The notes under the pieces were generated by a model. The model did not search any database and had not been told where the DNA came from. It saw nothing but the letters and a program-made list of their open reading frames with translations. Below are positions 35,012 to 47,879 of a stretch of 64,000 bases of DNA, one piece after another. The position numbers and the translations under genes were made by a program. The DNA comes from Lentinus brumalis (lineage: Eukaryota > Basidiomycota > Agaricomycetes > Polyporales > Polyporaceae), in NCBI GenBank assembly GCA_001792895.1, contig MARA01000046.1:1-64000 (forward strand), in the 5' to 3' direction. How positions within the stretch are numbered: the first letter of the stretch is position 1; each line of letters starts with the position of its first letter.

Positions 35012-35726
35012 GGTGTCTTGAGCGGTGTGCAATGTTGTATCCAGCTGAACTGACTCCGATGTATAGATCCTACTACTTATATCGCGAGCATGTAGCGGTG
35101 CGCCCGGGTGCAGAAAAATAGCAGAAGACGCTGTCATGAATCGCTGCCTCCAATGGACAGTGAGTGGATAGTCTAAGACATAAGTGCTCAGCCACTTGGC
35201 TTTTGGAACGTTGCTTCCGAACGCGGTGCCAGGTGGATGTTTCACTTGTACACGCGTACAACCGCAGCATCCGCGGTCTCGTCTCGTCTCGTCACCACCA
35301 CCCGGACGCTCAGTCAACATAGGCCCACCATCCTCGAAGTCCCGCGCACGCATTGATGTCCGGACTACCCCCAGACTCCTCGTTGGAACTTGAAGAGAAG
35401 TTGAGAACAAAGCCAACATGGTCGCGCTGACGAGGTCAATGTTGCGCTCACGAAGCCGCACCGCCCTCGACGTCAGCCCAGACGGCGCACGACGTAGCGC
35501 AGCTCGCCCGCAGCTCCGACGATGTCCCCAACATGCGCCAGCGCGACGAGTTCCGAACGCGGTAGAGTGTTCCCTCAATGCTCCCTTGTCACATAAGTAC
35601 TTAGTACAATCATGGAAATGATATAAGTATGCTCGAAAGGCATGCCGGGCTTTGTCGAACACGCACGCAGCTCAGAATGTACAGTATACGGAGAGAAACG
35701 GCCATAAGCACCAATAGCCTCTCCCA
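35012..35726. other. no gene found
   Basis: 3' flank of the transposase-protease locus. I looked for terminal inverted repeats against 40.8-41.2 kb by eye and found none that convinced me. Confidence 0.35.
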
Positions 35727-37273
35727 TCACCCTTGTTCTGTGTACGCCAGCACTAGCCCGAGTAGCTGTGTGCGAAACCGCGCCACGTCCTCCTCAGTAA
35801 TGCAAACAGAATGGTAACCTCGCAGCAGGGAGGCGATGCAGGCGAGGGTCCACACGCCGCAATCATAACCGTTGCGCTGCAGGCGCTGCGTCTGTTCCCA
35901 GCGGGTTGATATTAATGCAACGTCTCATACAACATGCGGGGATACGTGCTCACCACCAACGGGTACGCGACCCACTCTCCAACAATTTCTGGCATGCTGA
36001 AGCCACGCTCGACGGCGAGACGGCGCAGTCTGTGTATGAGGTATAGCACGGACTTCGCAGTCATCAGGCATATGCTTGAATTTCAACAAGACCGCACGAA
36101 CTCACCTGTGCCTCAGTCTCCCAGGTCTTCACTGGCGCAAAGCTATCGAAGTACGCAATGCGGCAGTCTTGCAGGTAGACGACGGCCAGCACCCAATGAT
36201 CAGGCTGATGAATCGGTATGATCCACACACGCCTCTCCCAGTACTTCGAAGCATGCACGACGCTCCACAGGGAGCTATCGATAGTTTCTGCATTGCGCTG
36301 TCCTGTCATGGCGTACGTAGACAAAATGGCCGGTGGACCGCCAATCGTTGACGCTGTACTAAGGTGTGCCCTGAGCACCAAAGCGGCGCCGTTAATGACG
36401 TCGTCGTTGAGCCAGGACCGTGCACCACGCAATCGGGCGATGTCGTCTGGGGAGAAGGGCATACGGGGATGATCCTCAGCAGCAGTAAGGACGCGATTGA
36501 CAGCTGCATCGGCCGAATTCTGTTCAGTAGGATAGAGCGGGATTTCGCTTGGAAGGCCCTCATCTGTGAGATGATCGGGGAACTGACGCGCCAAGTCAGC
36601 GAGTACTTAGGTATGTTGGAGACACACCGCAAGTCGGACGTACAGGATTGGCTGAGGCAAGCATCAGGTTACAAGAAATCATCGCCAAGTAGTCGGCCCT
36701 GTGTGGGTGCGTGAACTCGATGGGTCGGGGTGAGGACTCGGGCAGAGGAGGTGCGACGTAGTAGGGGATGAAGGCGTGCTGATTGGTGTCGACCAGAACG
36801 ATTTGACGATTTGATGGATACCGCGGTGATGGACGGTTGACGAAGTTGCCGTCACTGGCTGCGTTACGCTCGTCGAGCTGGTAGTACTCGGGCTGCTGCG
36901 CGTTGCGATGGGCGTGCTCGTGCTCCTCCTCGTCGTCGTCGTCGTCGTCGTCGTCGAAGAGATTGTCAAGAGTGTCGCGCGCCAGTATGGTCTCGGAATC
37001 GAACAGTGCTTCTTCTGGCTCATGGAGCTCGTCTGGCTCGCTGACTTCTTGAGAAGTCACATTCACCCAATAGAGCGGCCGTGTGACGGGGACCCCGGAG
37101 AGTCGTTCGGCGATATGGACGGCCTCCGCGGTGTTGGCCGCAAACCATAGTGAAGATGCCAACGGCGTGCGCCAGCGAGCTTGAAGTAGTAAAAGCTCTG
37201 CCTTCCTCATTTCGAGCAGAAAGACAAGCTCGGAGTCTGGCTCCGGGGAGGAACTCGTAAGCTTCTCTGCCAT
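35727..37273 (-). CDS. Ulp1-like (C48) cysteine protease with long N-terminal region
   Basis: ATG at 37273, then helices (EMRKAELLLLQARWRTPLAS) and an acidic run of aspartates. The protease domain starts near 36400 with WLNDDVINGAALVL, the usual N-terminal Ulp1 motif. Catalytic residues are all visible: H in QPDHWVLAVV, D in IAYFDSF, Q in RLQRNGYDCGVW and C in DCG, the last two in the final exon (about 35740-35910). Stop TGA at 35727. Ulp1 proteases remove SUMO or related modifiers. The N-terminal part reads as the C-terminal continuation of KDZ transposases, so this is probably the 3' half of the same locus. Confidence 0.8.
36924..36960 (-). repeat. GTC/GAC trinucleotide run encoding poly-aspartate
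   Basis: Nine consecutive CGT/GTC triplets on the plus strand encode a run of aspartates followed by glutamates in the protease ORF. It is slippage-prone. Confidence 0.85.
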
Positions 37274-37274
37274 G

Positions 37275-40200
37275 CTAGGTAGATGGAAGCTTACATGCAG
37301 GGGTCCGGATGGCTAGTTCGACGGCTGCTAGTTCCTGCCCGTACCATCGGCAAAGATTGTCAGCCTCTAATCCAAGTCTTCTGCGCTCCTCCAAACACCG
37401 GTCTTTCGAGAGAACAGCACGGATTCCTCGGCGTACTGCTGCGTCTTCTAGCCAGCGGGGGGATGGGGAAGATATCTGCGTTACCCAAACATCAGTAAGA
37501 AGACTGGAGTCCTCGCGCAAGGCTCCGAGCTCGATCGGAAGGTGTGCCGGAAGGGGGAACTTCCATTTCTTCTTGTACATGCCCTTGAGTGTATCGCAGT
37601 ATGCGTTAAACTTGCGAATAGCGGTTTTGAGCGCGGGAGTACGTTTCGCAATTGCTTTGCGAGTCTGCTGATGAAGCTTGGTGCCTAAGTTACAAATCGT
37701 GAATATTCGCACTCTTGCGCAGGATGACTGTAGGTAGTGCCTATACGTACCTAATGCCTGATCGCGCCCACCGGTAGCTCTATCGAGCTTGTCCCACTCG
37801 AAGAAGCTCCCAATCGCTCTCTTGCGGATATTGATCTTGAGGTCGCGTGCCATAAGCAACGTCCTGACGAACTCGACCGGAAGCCCTTCAATCTCTGGGA
37901 ATCCTGCCGGTACGTTCAGGGAAGCGTACAGCTTCTCCACGCGGACCATCGTCTTTGCATGGGAGTGGCGTAGACTCGAGAGACATTGCTGTGCTTCAAG
38001 GTTATCATTGCCCTGGTTTATTGCGTCCCCGACCGTGGCGAGGGACTTCTCAATCGAATCTAGCTCAGCTTGCAGGTTCAGGACGGTGTCGAGCTCCTTC
38101 TTAAGACGTGCAGGAGCATCTGTACAGACCCAAAAACGTCAAAGATCCGACAGAACGCACCTACTGTAGCTATCTCACTCACGATTTCGTACGGAGAGCT
38201 GGGCAGCTCTCTGCTGTTTCCACTGTTGGCGTAGTTCAGGTACGGTCATCTTGATCTCCAACAGCTCCCGGTCTGCTTGCATAGACCGAGTCTCGACCCC
38301 ATTTCTGAGCCGTGTACGGATCCAATTGCCGAGTTCTTCACGTGAGACTGCGTTCACGGCATCCGCGTGACGGTCCAGATACCATATGCGCCGAGAACGC
38401 TACATGTAGCAGGTCAGCTCAACGTAAAGGAGGTCAATATTGCGACGCACACCGGACGTCCGCGTAACACCGATGAGCTTTCGGAACTTCGACCATACCC
38501 GCTCCGTCCCTTCGCCCTCAGTGAGACCGAGACCTTCCCGTAGCCTAGGATTGAAGACTAGCTGACAGGCCCATTGGTGGCCATACGCGTGCATGACGGA
38601 CGTCGCGAATATGAGCCGCTTCGTGATGTCTTCAGGCAGTATGTCATACTACAAGGATGAGAACGTCAGTCGACTTGAACCTGAGGATGCTGTACACATT
38701 TGCGTGCTCTCACCAATTTCAGACTGCGGTCGACAACGCAACCAATGTCATAGAACACAGCTACTGTGGCCTCGGCTGGCACCAGTGTCATGAAGTGCTC
38801 GATCAGAGCGATGCCGAACTTCTGTTGTTCTCCGGGAGTATCGACATTGGCTAGGAATAGCACGATGTCATGTCGACACACTAGGGCCATGAGACCGGTG
38901 TCATCGAACTTCTTCCCGTGCGTCTTCGATTTCTTTTCGTCGGCGGCTTCGAAGGACTTCTCGCACTCGTCAAGCGCAGTCGCGGGCACTGCGCTCTGGT
39001 AGTCCCGAGGCTTTCCCTTCCGTGCAGCGTTAATGCGGACTCCTACTGCGTCCACTTGCGCCTTTGAGATGAAGTGCTTCGGTTCATGGAACCAAGGACT
39101 ATCCCCCGCTGCAATGTTGTGGCGCTGACTGAATGTGGCGTCGATAGCGACATGAATATCCCCGCCGTCCCTGCGATAGAACGTGTTAGTGCAAGGTCCA
39201 CTGGTAAAAAAGTAACGCAACTGCTTGAACGTTCGACCAAATCTAGTGCCGCCAAAGCACGCCGGACATAGCTTCTGAAGTGTTCTATGGCAAGCTCCGA
39301 CACTCAAGGCCGATCCCGAGCGACATCCAGACGAGCGAGACTCAGACTGCAAAACGAGACAACGGGAGTCAGTCCAACGGCCTGCCTCGTAAGGGTAGGA
39401 CATCCTGTTGCACGTACCTCCTGACCTCCGTCTGGACGTACGCCTTCGTGTCCGGTTGTATGTCCTCGCGTACCTTCTGCCGGAGCTACGTCCGGATCAC
39501 TGGTTTGACATTGTTGCGGACCTACGTACGGTACCCCGTCCTCATCGGCGTGCTGAGATGCGTTTGGACCATCCAAAGTTTCGCCTCGCATACATTCTGC
39601 AGGAGGTTCCTCCTGATTTGCAGAGGAAAGTTCATGATTGGGCTCTGGTATCAATGGTCAGCCACGTCTGAGGGCGTGACTGCAAGATATTGAACATTAC
39701 CTGTCTGCGAGCGACCGCGCTGGTCAGGGTTAGGATCTGAGACCCGTATACGCTCCATACATTCGTCGACCGCGCGATCCAAGAGCCCCTCCGAGCGACT
39801 TCGCAGACAGTCGTACCATTGCACTGCGTATCCCAGTCCACGGCGGAATGGGTCTTGGACCGGTTCGCCCTGTCGTGTGAGGTCAGCTTGAGATCTCCTG
39901 GAGTGTTCAACCGTTCAAACATGCTACGTACCTTGTCGCTCAAAACGGAGAACCCACGGCGCTGATACAAAGCCTTCAACGCGCCCGTGAGTGCCGTGAT
40001 AGCCACAGCAGACCGCTCGAAGAGCGCGAAGTAGAAGTCGAGAAGGTCGATAGAAACCGCCACCCTGGGCTGTGACGGAGAAGTGGGGAACAGTCCGTTT
40101 TGAACAAGTATCCTTGGCAGCGATATACACTTGCAGTATTGTACTTCATGGGTTACGAGATCTATGGGGTTTCAAGTCAATAGGTGCAAGTTTGATACCG

Positions 40201-40802
40201 GCAGAGAGACGTACGGTCGAAATAGAGGCATTGCAGGATCCCGGTCTCCTTCTTGCAGCGTGCTTGACAGACTGAACTAAATTGCGGGGCCATCCAATAC
40301 GTGCGTCCATGGGCCGCTCGGATGTAATGGAGAAGGTCGGGAACCAAGGAGGGGAGAAGTGCGAGCCATAACGAGTACAACTTTTGCGAGTTGTCGTCCG
40401 GTACAAGTCTACGGAGACGTTTCGATGCTGGAAAGGTCGGCTCATCTAATGGAGAGACCAGTTGTGATTCTGCGCTGGGATCTACTACCATGGCCTCGAT
40501 ACATTCGTCGATCTCCATCATCTCGACCCCATCGCCCTCTCCGGCTGCTGTCTGCCCGATTTGCGCGGCTTCGAATCCTGGTCGTCCTCTTCCGAGTCGC
40601 CCTCTTCTAAGAGAGCCTGAAGCTGCCCTGATAATTGCTGACGACGTAAGACGGCATCCCCGCGAACCACGATGGCCGCGTCCTTCCTGGGAGCGCGTTT
40701 CTTCCGGGGTGTGGCGAAATGGGCGCCGACCGGTTGCTGCGAGCGGACGGGAGGACGGGGAGGAGGTGTACGAGACGGTGGCAGAACATTGGAGAGATCC
40801 AT
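37275..40802 (-). CDS. KDZ (Kyakuja-Dileera-Zisupton) transposase
   Basis: Tentative ATG at 40802. A basic/proline N-terminus precedes a cysteine-cluster region (about 40180-40270, with CQARCKKETG), then LLDFYFALFERSAVA and a segment reading DPFRRGLGYAVQWYDCLRSR on splicing. CPACFGG (about 39250) precedes the catalytic core: D in HVAIDATF (39140), CRHD, D in VFYDIGC (about 38749), then GHQWACQLVFNPR and an E in GLTEGEGTERVWS (about 38510). C-terminal helices end RRLGLEADNLCRWYGQELAA. These match the RNase-H-fold KDZ transposases described from fungi. A one-base frame change near 40560, where no GT donor exists, and a TAG at 37275-37277 break the frame, so activity is doubtful. Confidence 0.88.
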
Positions 40803-42923
40803 ACTGACCACCTGATTGCGTGCAGCCCGACGACGGGAGCAATGAGCTGGAGGTGAGTAGCGAGATATGTAAGCGCTGGAAACCAGCCTGCAACGGCGTG
40901 CCGCGGCGCCAATCGTCCGAATAGGACGTGTACTCATATAGGCAGGCTACCTCCCCTATGTACCTTCCAGTGTCCAGGACGACGTCCATACGAGCCTCCA
41001 GACAAACGCACCAGATCCAGATGATAGATTTGGGTCAGTTATTAATAGACAAGGTACGCTAAACGCCCGGTAGAGGTACCCTCTCAGGATCGTTTCCCAT
41101 GTACAATCAACCAACCTGAGAGGTCCAGTCAGGCCCTGCCCTAGGTGGATATCAGTGTACCGCGGACGTACAGCCATGCTATACTCGTCCTGAGCGAGGC
41201 GCGGTGTGGCCGAGTGAGCAAGTCCCAGTCCATCTGGTGACCGGTAGGCCTCTACCGAGTGTATCTAGTGTCGGAGGATACGAGGTGGGAGTCAAGCGGG
41301 ATCGTGGCGCCCGTCCCAGAGGTGAGGTCCAATGACGGGTAGCGCGGGTGGGGGTGCTGTGCATGGCGATATTGGCCGAGCAGTATCCCTGCGCGGCCGT
41401 GCGTAGTACTGTGCCGAAACATCTGAGGAGGGATAGCTCAAACGGGCCGTCTTGGACTGGATCCAGCGCGCTGCGCTGGCAGTAGTACACAATCCGATGG
41501 TCTGGCAGAATGCTGAAATTGACGGTGTCATCACCCACAGGAGGAGAGCGACCGGAGGCTCAGATGCTGGATTCAGGACCTGAAGCAGTGCGCAGCACAA
41601 GTGCCGCGGAAGTTCATCGAAGGTCGTGGCACGTCCACCGGTTCAGATGTATTCGACGTCCGTCTCCCTCTATCCATTTATCCCTCGTGCCTTACTTCGT
41701 TGAACATGACTGACGACGACGAGGAACGCCCGGTCTGCGCCTCGGACTCCTATTGAGGGAAGTATGTCGCAAGATGCGATGCCGACCGACGAGGATCGTA
41801 CGCGCAAGCTCTTATCGGTCTCCCCGCAGCGCCTCTCCAGCTGTGTACTCAACGCCAGTTGGAGCAAACACGGCGCGATGGCGTCCTGAATTTGGATCGA
41901 CGAGTGTGACGGCGGCTGCGCTGATGACTACAGATGCCTGCAGCGTTCGGGATGGCAGCAACGTAGTCTTCCACGCCGCGCGGAGTGGAGTCCGTGTGTG
42001 CCGCCCTTCCCGGTGTTCTCCTATGCCTCGGGCGTGCAGTCGCTCAAGAGCAGACGACGCCGGCCTGTATGCCGACTGCCCTTTTCCCGGAGCGCCGTGA
42101 TGTCGAGCAGGTCGTTAAAATGTAGTGGACGGGCGAGCGACGCTCAGCGGGGAAGTTGCAGTTGACGCATAAGTTGGAGTCCCAGGTGCAATTGACGGTA
42201 GGTACGTGTACGAGAGGGCGCAGGGAGCGTGATATGATGGAGTGCCGCACGGGGGTAGGAGAACAGAGACACGTACAACTTGAGTGCCGTCCCGATGCAG
42301 CGGGCGTGTGTGGGCATGGCCGAAAGACTGCACGCTGCGAACGCTTCGCCAACCTCGTCCCGAGTCAGCGCCATCTTGAGTCCATGCAACGCCAGAGTTC
42401 GCGCACAGACTACAGTTGGGGACAGCTCCACGAAAACGGACCCCATGCGAGATTGTCGAATCGCCCTATCAGGGAGAACAAAGCAGCAGATGCAGAGAGG
42501 GCAGGGTCGGGGCTGGATTGAGTATGCCTGACGATCAGCAATACAGGGATACGGACATACCTCTACTCGTTACCAGCGGCAGTCGGCCTCCTAGCAGGCG
42601 AGCTTGTAAGTGTTCTTCAGCAGCTCACACGCTCCGTTGCTGGAGACTGGAGTGCAAATTATTGAGCCAGACGGGGAGCAGATGTGAGGGGTCCGAGTTC
42701 CAAGGAGCGAGTGGAGAGCACAGGGCGAAGAGTACGCCCGACCTGGGCCTGCCGGAGAACTCGTTGTCGCGTGCAGAGAGTTGTATAAAGGCAGTCCATA
42801 GCAGACGCAGCGCAGTCGGGCAAGCTCGGTCTCAAAGACAGTCGGAGGTATACTACGGGAGCAGGACATCGCAAGCAGAACGAGAGAACTTCAGGACGTG
42901 GACGACGTCAGAAGGCGCGCAGA

Positions 42924-42938
42924 GATAAGATAAGATAA
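42924..42938 (+). repeat. GATAA triplet run
   Basis: (GATAA)3 occurs here and at the matching position of unit 2 (52932). Similar runs lie at 49479 (GATTA type) and 59368 in the other module. It may be a GATA-factor site cluster or simple repeat expansion. Confidence 0.5.
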
Positions 42939-45337
42939 CAGCTTCCGTGCTCTTGTCCTCGACCCGTCGTTACTACACTTGCTACTCCCGTAATGACCTT
43001 CCCATTGCCCGCGTATCGGTCTCTCCGCGACGACCTACAAGGCTGCGTCAACAACTGCGGAGTCTTGGCAACGTCTGGCCGCTCTGACATACCTATCCTC
43101 ACCGCTGCTCTGCTAACCCGCTCGCAACTCTCAACGCCTCGTCAGAACCGGGCACGCTCTCGTTAGTTGTCGACTATCTCGTCGTTGCGAATGAAACACG
43201 GACGTGGCCTTGACGGGGGGCGTGAACTGCGGGTCAGTGTAGTCGCAAGATGGCGACGGGTCTAGTCTTCCGGTTCGTCTCTCCCACTCCCACCTCGACC
43301 GTTACCCCTGCTGTGTATTTGTTTCAAGCATTTGTGGCTCGTAATGCGCGTTGATATTCTCTTGTCTACTCGAAGTTTACACACGCAGCCGTTCCGAGTC
43401 GGTCAAAGCTCCAGTTGGAGTCACGAACAGACGTTCGTCGCAGTGTATCACAAAGTAAGTTGCTATCCTTTCCTCTGACTATTGGCACATAGGTTTCCAG
43501 CACAAACCCAGGCTGTTCCGCCTGCCCGCCCGCCCGTCTCCCTTCCTGCCATGCCAATTTCTGTCGACGCAACGCTACCTGTCGCTACTCGTATGCGTCC
43601 CATGGTCATGTCTTTCCGGTCGGGCTAGTCCACACCGCGCGATCCAGGTTCACATGGACTCTTCGATCCGCTCCACGCGGCTCGTGTCTCCTCGCACTCC
43701 ACGCTCGCTGCCCACCGCAAGCCTGAGCCCGGACCGGTGCCGCCAATGTCCTCGCACGACCCGAGCCTCCGACATATTTCTCCGTGAGGCGTCCTCCGCA
43801 GGCCGGACACTCGGACTACAGCTCGAGCGGGCCCACGGTCACCGTCAAACCTCTCTTCAGCGGGACTCGCGTGACCTCTGATGGGCGCGAGCGAGAATGA
43901 GCCGTGAACGCGGTGCTGGTGGTCGCAGCATCCGGTCCTCAGTGCAGGTACGCCGTCGGCCACAGCTAGGGCACTCCCGGGGAACTTCAGGGGCTCATCG
44001 ACCGAGTCCCAGGGAGCTACAGACGGCCTGGATGCGCGACTGCTAGTTATGCGCATGCGAGCAGTCCTGGAGCATGGCTCGTCAGCTGAGAATGTAGCGA
44101 CAGAAGACACTCGACGTACCGTCGAAGGTGTGCGATGACGAGGTAGTAGACGGCGCGTCTGACTGGGACGACTGCTGCTGTAGCCGGCCTCGGACGTTCT
44201 CCGCGGCGCAAACCACCGAACTCGACGCTGACGGCCCCCACGACTCGGACGATGGCCCGAGAGGTTTCGCCGTGCAGCCCACAATGGGCGCTGATACTGA
44301 GATGACGACGTGCGGAAACGCGTCGCAGGCCCTCTTCGAGAGTTGCAGTTGTGCTGGTAGCCATGCAGGGGGGTAATCTCCCGGTCGACGAGCACCTATC
44401 TTCGCTCTAGGACCGGCCGCTGACCTCTGTTTTCGTGCGGTCACAGCGGCTCTAGACGCAGTACGGAGCGGCAGGACCTGGGTGGATTGTCGAGCGTCGC
44501 GCCCTACGTACGGACGCATCGCACGAGCTCTGTGCGCCGAAACGAAGTCCAGCCGGGCGAAGCGGCCAACCCAAACCATTCTGCTCTCGACACCACGGCG
44601 GTGTCTGAGTCACGAAGCGAGCGGAGAGCGGAGAGCGGAGAGCGGGGAGGGACTCGGGGCGGATGTAGCTGGGGGCGGCGCAGGGCGGGTGGGTGGAGTG
44701 AGTCTTCCGGCACGTCAGTCAGACGACTGCCTTCGGTATGGTATCAGTACGTAGATTGACGCAACGAAGATGTATGCAGTACGTACGGCATGGTACGTGT
44801 GGTATATTCTGGTCTTCGTGGCGCAAGCTTGTCTCGGGTCTGACAAATTGAGCGTTGAGCGGCCATGCTGCAAGTATCCCTGGAGGGATGTTGGTACTGT
44901 AAACAGGCCGTCTGTCCGAGGTTGGTGAGCGGCGAAGGTTGAGGAATGCGACAGCATCTTCGCGAAGGCGCGACATATGTTGTGATGTGTACTGCAGTCA
45001 CCGATCAGCGAGTTCGGGACAACTTGGGCTACGTGAATGTTTGGCAGGACGGGGAAGGGGTGTAGGGAGATATAGACGGCTTCCAGCCTACAGGAGCCAT
45101 GTAGAGACTTCAGAAGGGTCGGGGGTCGGATGGAAACTCGGGGTGATATAGTACATACGAGGGAGACGACCGGCATCGGAGGCATGAAGAAAGTACTGCC
45201 GCTCGGTTGGAGCGGCGCACTGAAAGCTGACATACGTAGGTTTTGAAAGGGTTATGATGTGGCGAGAAATGAGCAGACAATGTTGCATATAACTTTAGGA
45301 AGCGAGTCAGCGGAACACAACCAGAGGAGAGCCATAC

Positions 45338-47153
45338 TTAGAGGACGTTGAACGTCGAGACGGAGTAGATGCGGGTCTTGATCATGTTCTGCGTGCGTCC
45401 CCGGCGAGATGATGAGCTCCTGCTTCCTGTACGCCTGAGGCAAGTCGGCTACGCAAGCTGATCAGTCGATGTCGCTTGTCACGAGCTACATATGATCCTC
45501 ACCTGATAGTAACGCTTCCGCTTCTGTCTTACGTGCATCAATATCCCTCGAGAGGCGAGGAATTTCTTGGCGACCTCTCGCGTTGAGCGGCGACGGCGGC
45601 GGCGTGCTTCCGCGAGGTCGGCGTAGTCCTGCGGAGTTAGGTCGTGATCTTCCCATAGATCTTCTGGGTTCCCTGTGGATATCGAAAATAGTCAGCTTAG
45701 TGAAGAATTCTCTGAACAGAGCCCTGTCACATATAAATGCCCTACTCACCGCCATGAGTTGGAACCACGTCGAGCCTCCTCCACCTCGAGAGCGTCGGAA
45801 AGCATTCAGCGACAGCTTCCCGCCACCAATCCTCCCACTCGAGCCTGTCGCCGAAACCGCCCACAACAAGGATTGCCCTGCAAGGATCGGTTCCAGGGCG
45901 GTTGTCGGTGTCCCCACTGGTCTGGGCCTGAAGGTCGCCCTGGGCAGTATCCTTCCTGCATAGCGCTGCCTCTACGACGGGGCCGATGGTACGGAGGAGC
46001 TCAACATATTCTTCCCGTTTGAATTCACGTCTCCACTCTGGTACAAGGTAAAGGTATCGTTGGGTAGGCGATATGTCGCCAAGTACATCATCGCTTGAGG
46101 CCATCCATGAGAGGAGCGTGTCCCGGAGAGAACCGAGAGTTTGATCTGGCTGCGGAAACGGCGCAAACGCACAGCCAAGAACACCTAAGCAGGGGAGGGA
46201 GCGAAGATTCAAAGCAAGTGAGGGGGCTTCCTGTTCGACACCTGATCGCGAGACCCAATAGTGAGATGTATGCTCGGTTAAACAACCAAACCTGACTCAC
46301 GAGGATGCACTATTGGCACAGCAGGGGGGTCGTTAGGGAACTTGATCCTCAGCGTGCGGAGCGAGGGGCCAAGCGCGGACAGCAATCTCTGCGTGCCCCG
46401 CTCGTCCATGTCATAGCACTTCATTACTAGTCAATACACGCCTGTGCCGTGTCTGATCCAGAGACATACCACGAGGACCTCGAGGTTTGGCAGGAACGTC
46501 TTCCCAGAGTTGTCAGAACTGCGCTTGGCCATACAGACTGGATCCAGGCCGAAGACAGCCCAAGAAATACGGTGACAGTACAGATATTTCAGGTTGGAAA
46601 GGGTACTGAGGAAGCGAGCGAAGTCCCCGAATGACGGGAACCTCACCTCCGCAAAGCTTAGCCTGTGGATATTCGTGATGGACGTCAACAGGGACAGGAA
46701 GTATCGGTGGAAGGGCAGGCAAGGGAGCTCCTTCTCGCCCTCAGGGAGCGGCTTGGCAACCTTCTCGGCATCGTGGAAGCCGTAGATATATAGTTCCGCC
46801 AGGTTGATGAGCCTCCCTCGCAGAGCCGTGAGGAACAACACAGCAGGACTGTATGGCACATGGATGTGTCCTCGCAATTCGAGTGTATGCACATAAGTTC
46901 CGAGCTCGGGCGATGTGTCGAGGAGCTGTGCAAAGCGGTAGAGCGCGTCCTTGTCTCGAAGGAGGACATGGTCGAAGAGAACCATCTGGGCGCGTGGACG
47001 CCATGCGCGACAGACGAGTGCGCAGCTGGAGAGGGTAGCCAAAGACGCTGAGACGGAGTAATAATCGTCGTCGTACACAGCTTCGATGACGCGTTCGCAG
47101 ACCTCGATTAGGAGTCGTGGCTTGGCTTCGACCGGCGACGAAGAGTCAGTCAT
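45338..47153 (-). CDS. F-box protein (unit 1 copy, intact)
   Basis: ATG at 47153. Exon 1 has an F-box: RLLIEVCERVIEAVYDDDY, then SSCALVCRAWRPRAQMVLFD. It continues as degenerate leucine-rich segments (LGTYVHTLELRGHIHV, LINLAELYIYGFHD, TNIHRLSFAEVRFPSFGDFA). A 52-nt intron leads to CYDMDERGTQRLLSALGPSL. Exon 3 carries SWMASSDDVLGDISPTQRYL and RLEWEDWWREAVAECFPTL. Exon 4 is basic (AEARRRRRRSTREV) and exon 5 a short basic tail ending at TAA 45338. F-box proteins recruit substrates to SCF ubiquitin ligases. Two features are unusual: a conserved basic C-terminal tail and strong divergence from the unit 2 copy. Confidence 0.85.
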
Positions 47154-47314
47154 GTTGTGAGCCGTGGACCTGAGCAGAGGTCGGAGGGGAGCAGAAACGT
47201 GCAGGAGGGGAAGGGGATCGAGGACTCAGAGGACTTGCGCGCGGCGAGAAGCGCACGCGTCCTGGGATGGCGGTGCGTACCCGTGTATGACACGAGGTTC
47301 GTGGATTTTGCCTT

Positions 47315-47690
47315 TCACTTGACATGTTGCACATATGCGCATGCTCTCGCAGGCCGCTGCTTGTACCCGTTGCTGCATGCCCTCAGTACTCGGGCGTGCA
47401 GTGTGACCGTCTCCATAAGGGAGCGCAGTAGAAGTGGCTGCACGCCAGCGTTCACACGGCACACGGTGAATCGAATTCTACCATAAACTCAGGCTGTACG
47501 CGGACAGCCGTGGCTGTATCTAAGTGCACAGGACAGCGGCGGTGCATATGGTCGCATCGACAGCGAGAGTCGCAGGAGTCGCATCGTGTCGTGCGTAAGG
47601 AACAGACTGAGTGGACTCGAAGACTTCAAACCACCTGCAGACATGAATTGAGTTCCAGAAGATGGCGGTCGTCTCGCTGATGGTGAAGTG
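47315..47690 (-). promoter_or_regulatory. conserved upstream region of the F-box gene (unit 1)
   Basis: About 95% identical by my count to 57085-57460 in unit 2, better than the coding exons. It contains a perfect 6-bp stem, GGCTGT-ACGCGG-ACAGCC (47492-47509), identical in both copies. Confidence 0.6.
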
Positions 47691-47879
47691 CCCACGCGGT
47701 CTACGCCGTCAAGGTCGAACAGGTTCGAACCCAAGGCTCCTATCCTGCGGGGACGGTCAGGGTGGGATCATACAGGCAACCAAAAGCACGCACCGACGCA
47801 GACGACAATGCGCAGCCAGCTCGCGTTGCTGTGGATCGCTGAGCGGCCGGGCGAGAGTTGACACCCTTCGGGCGCGGAC

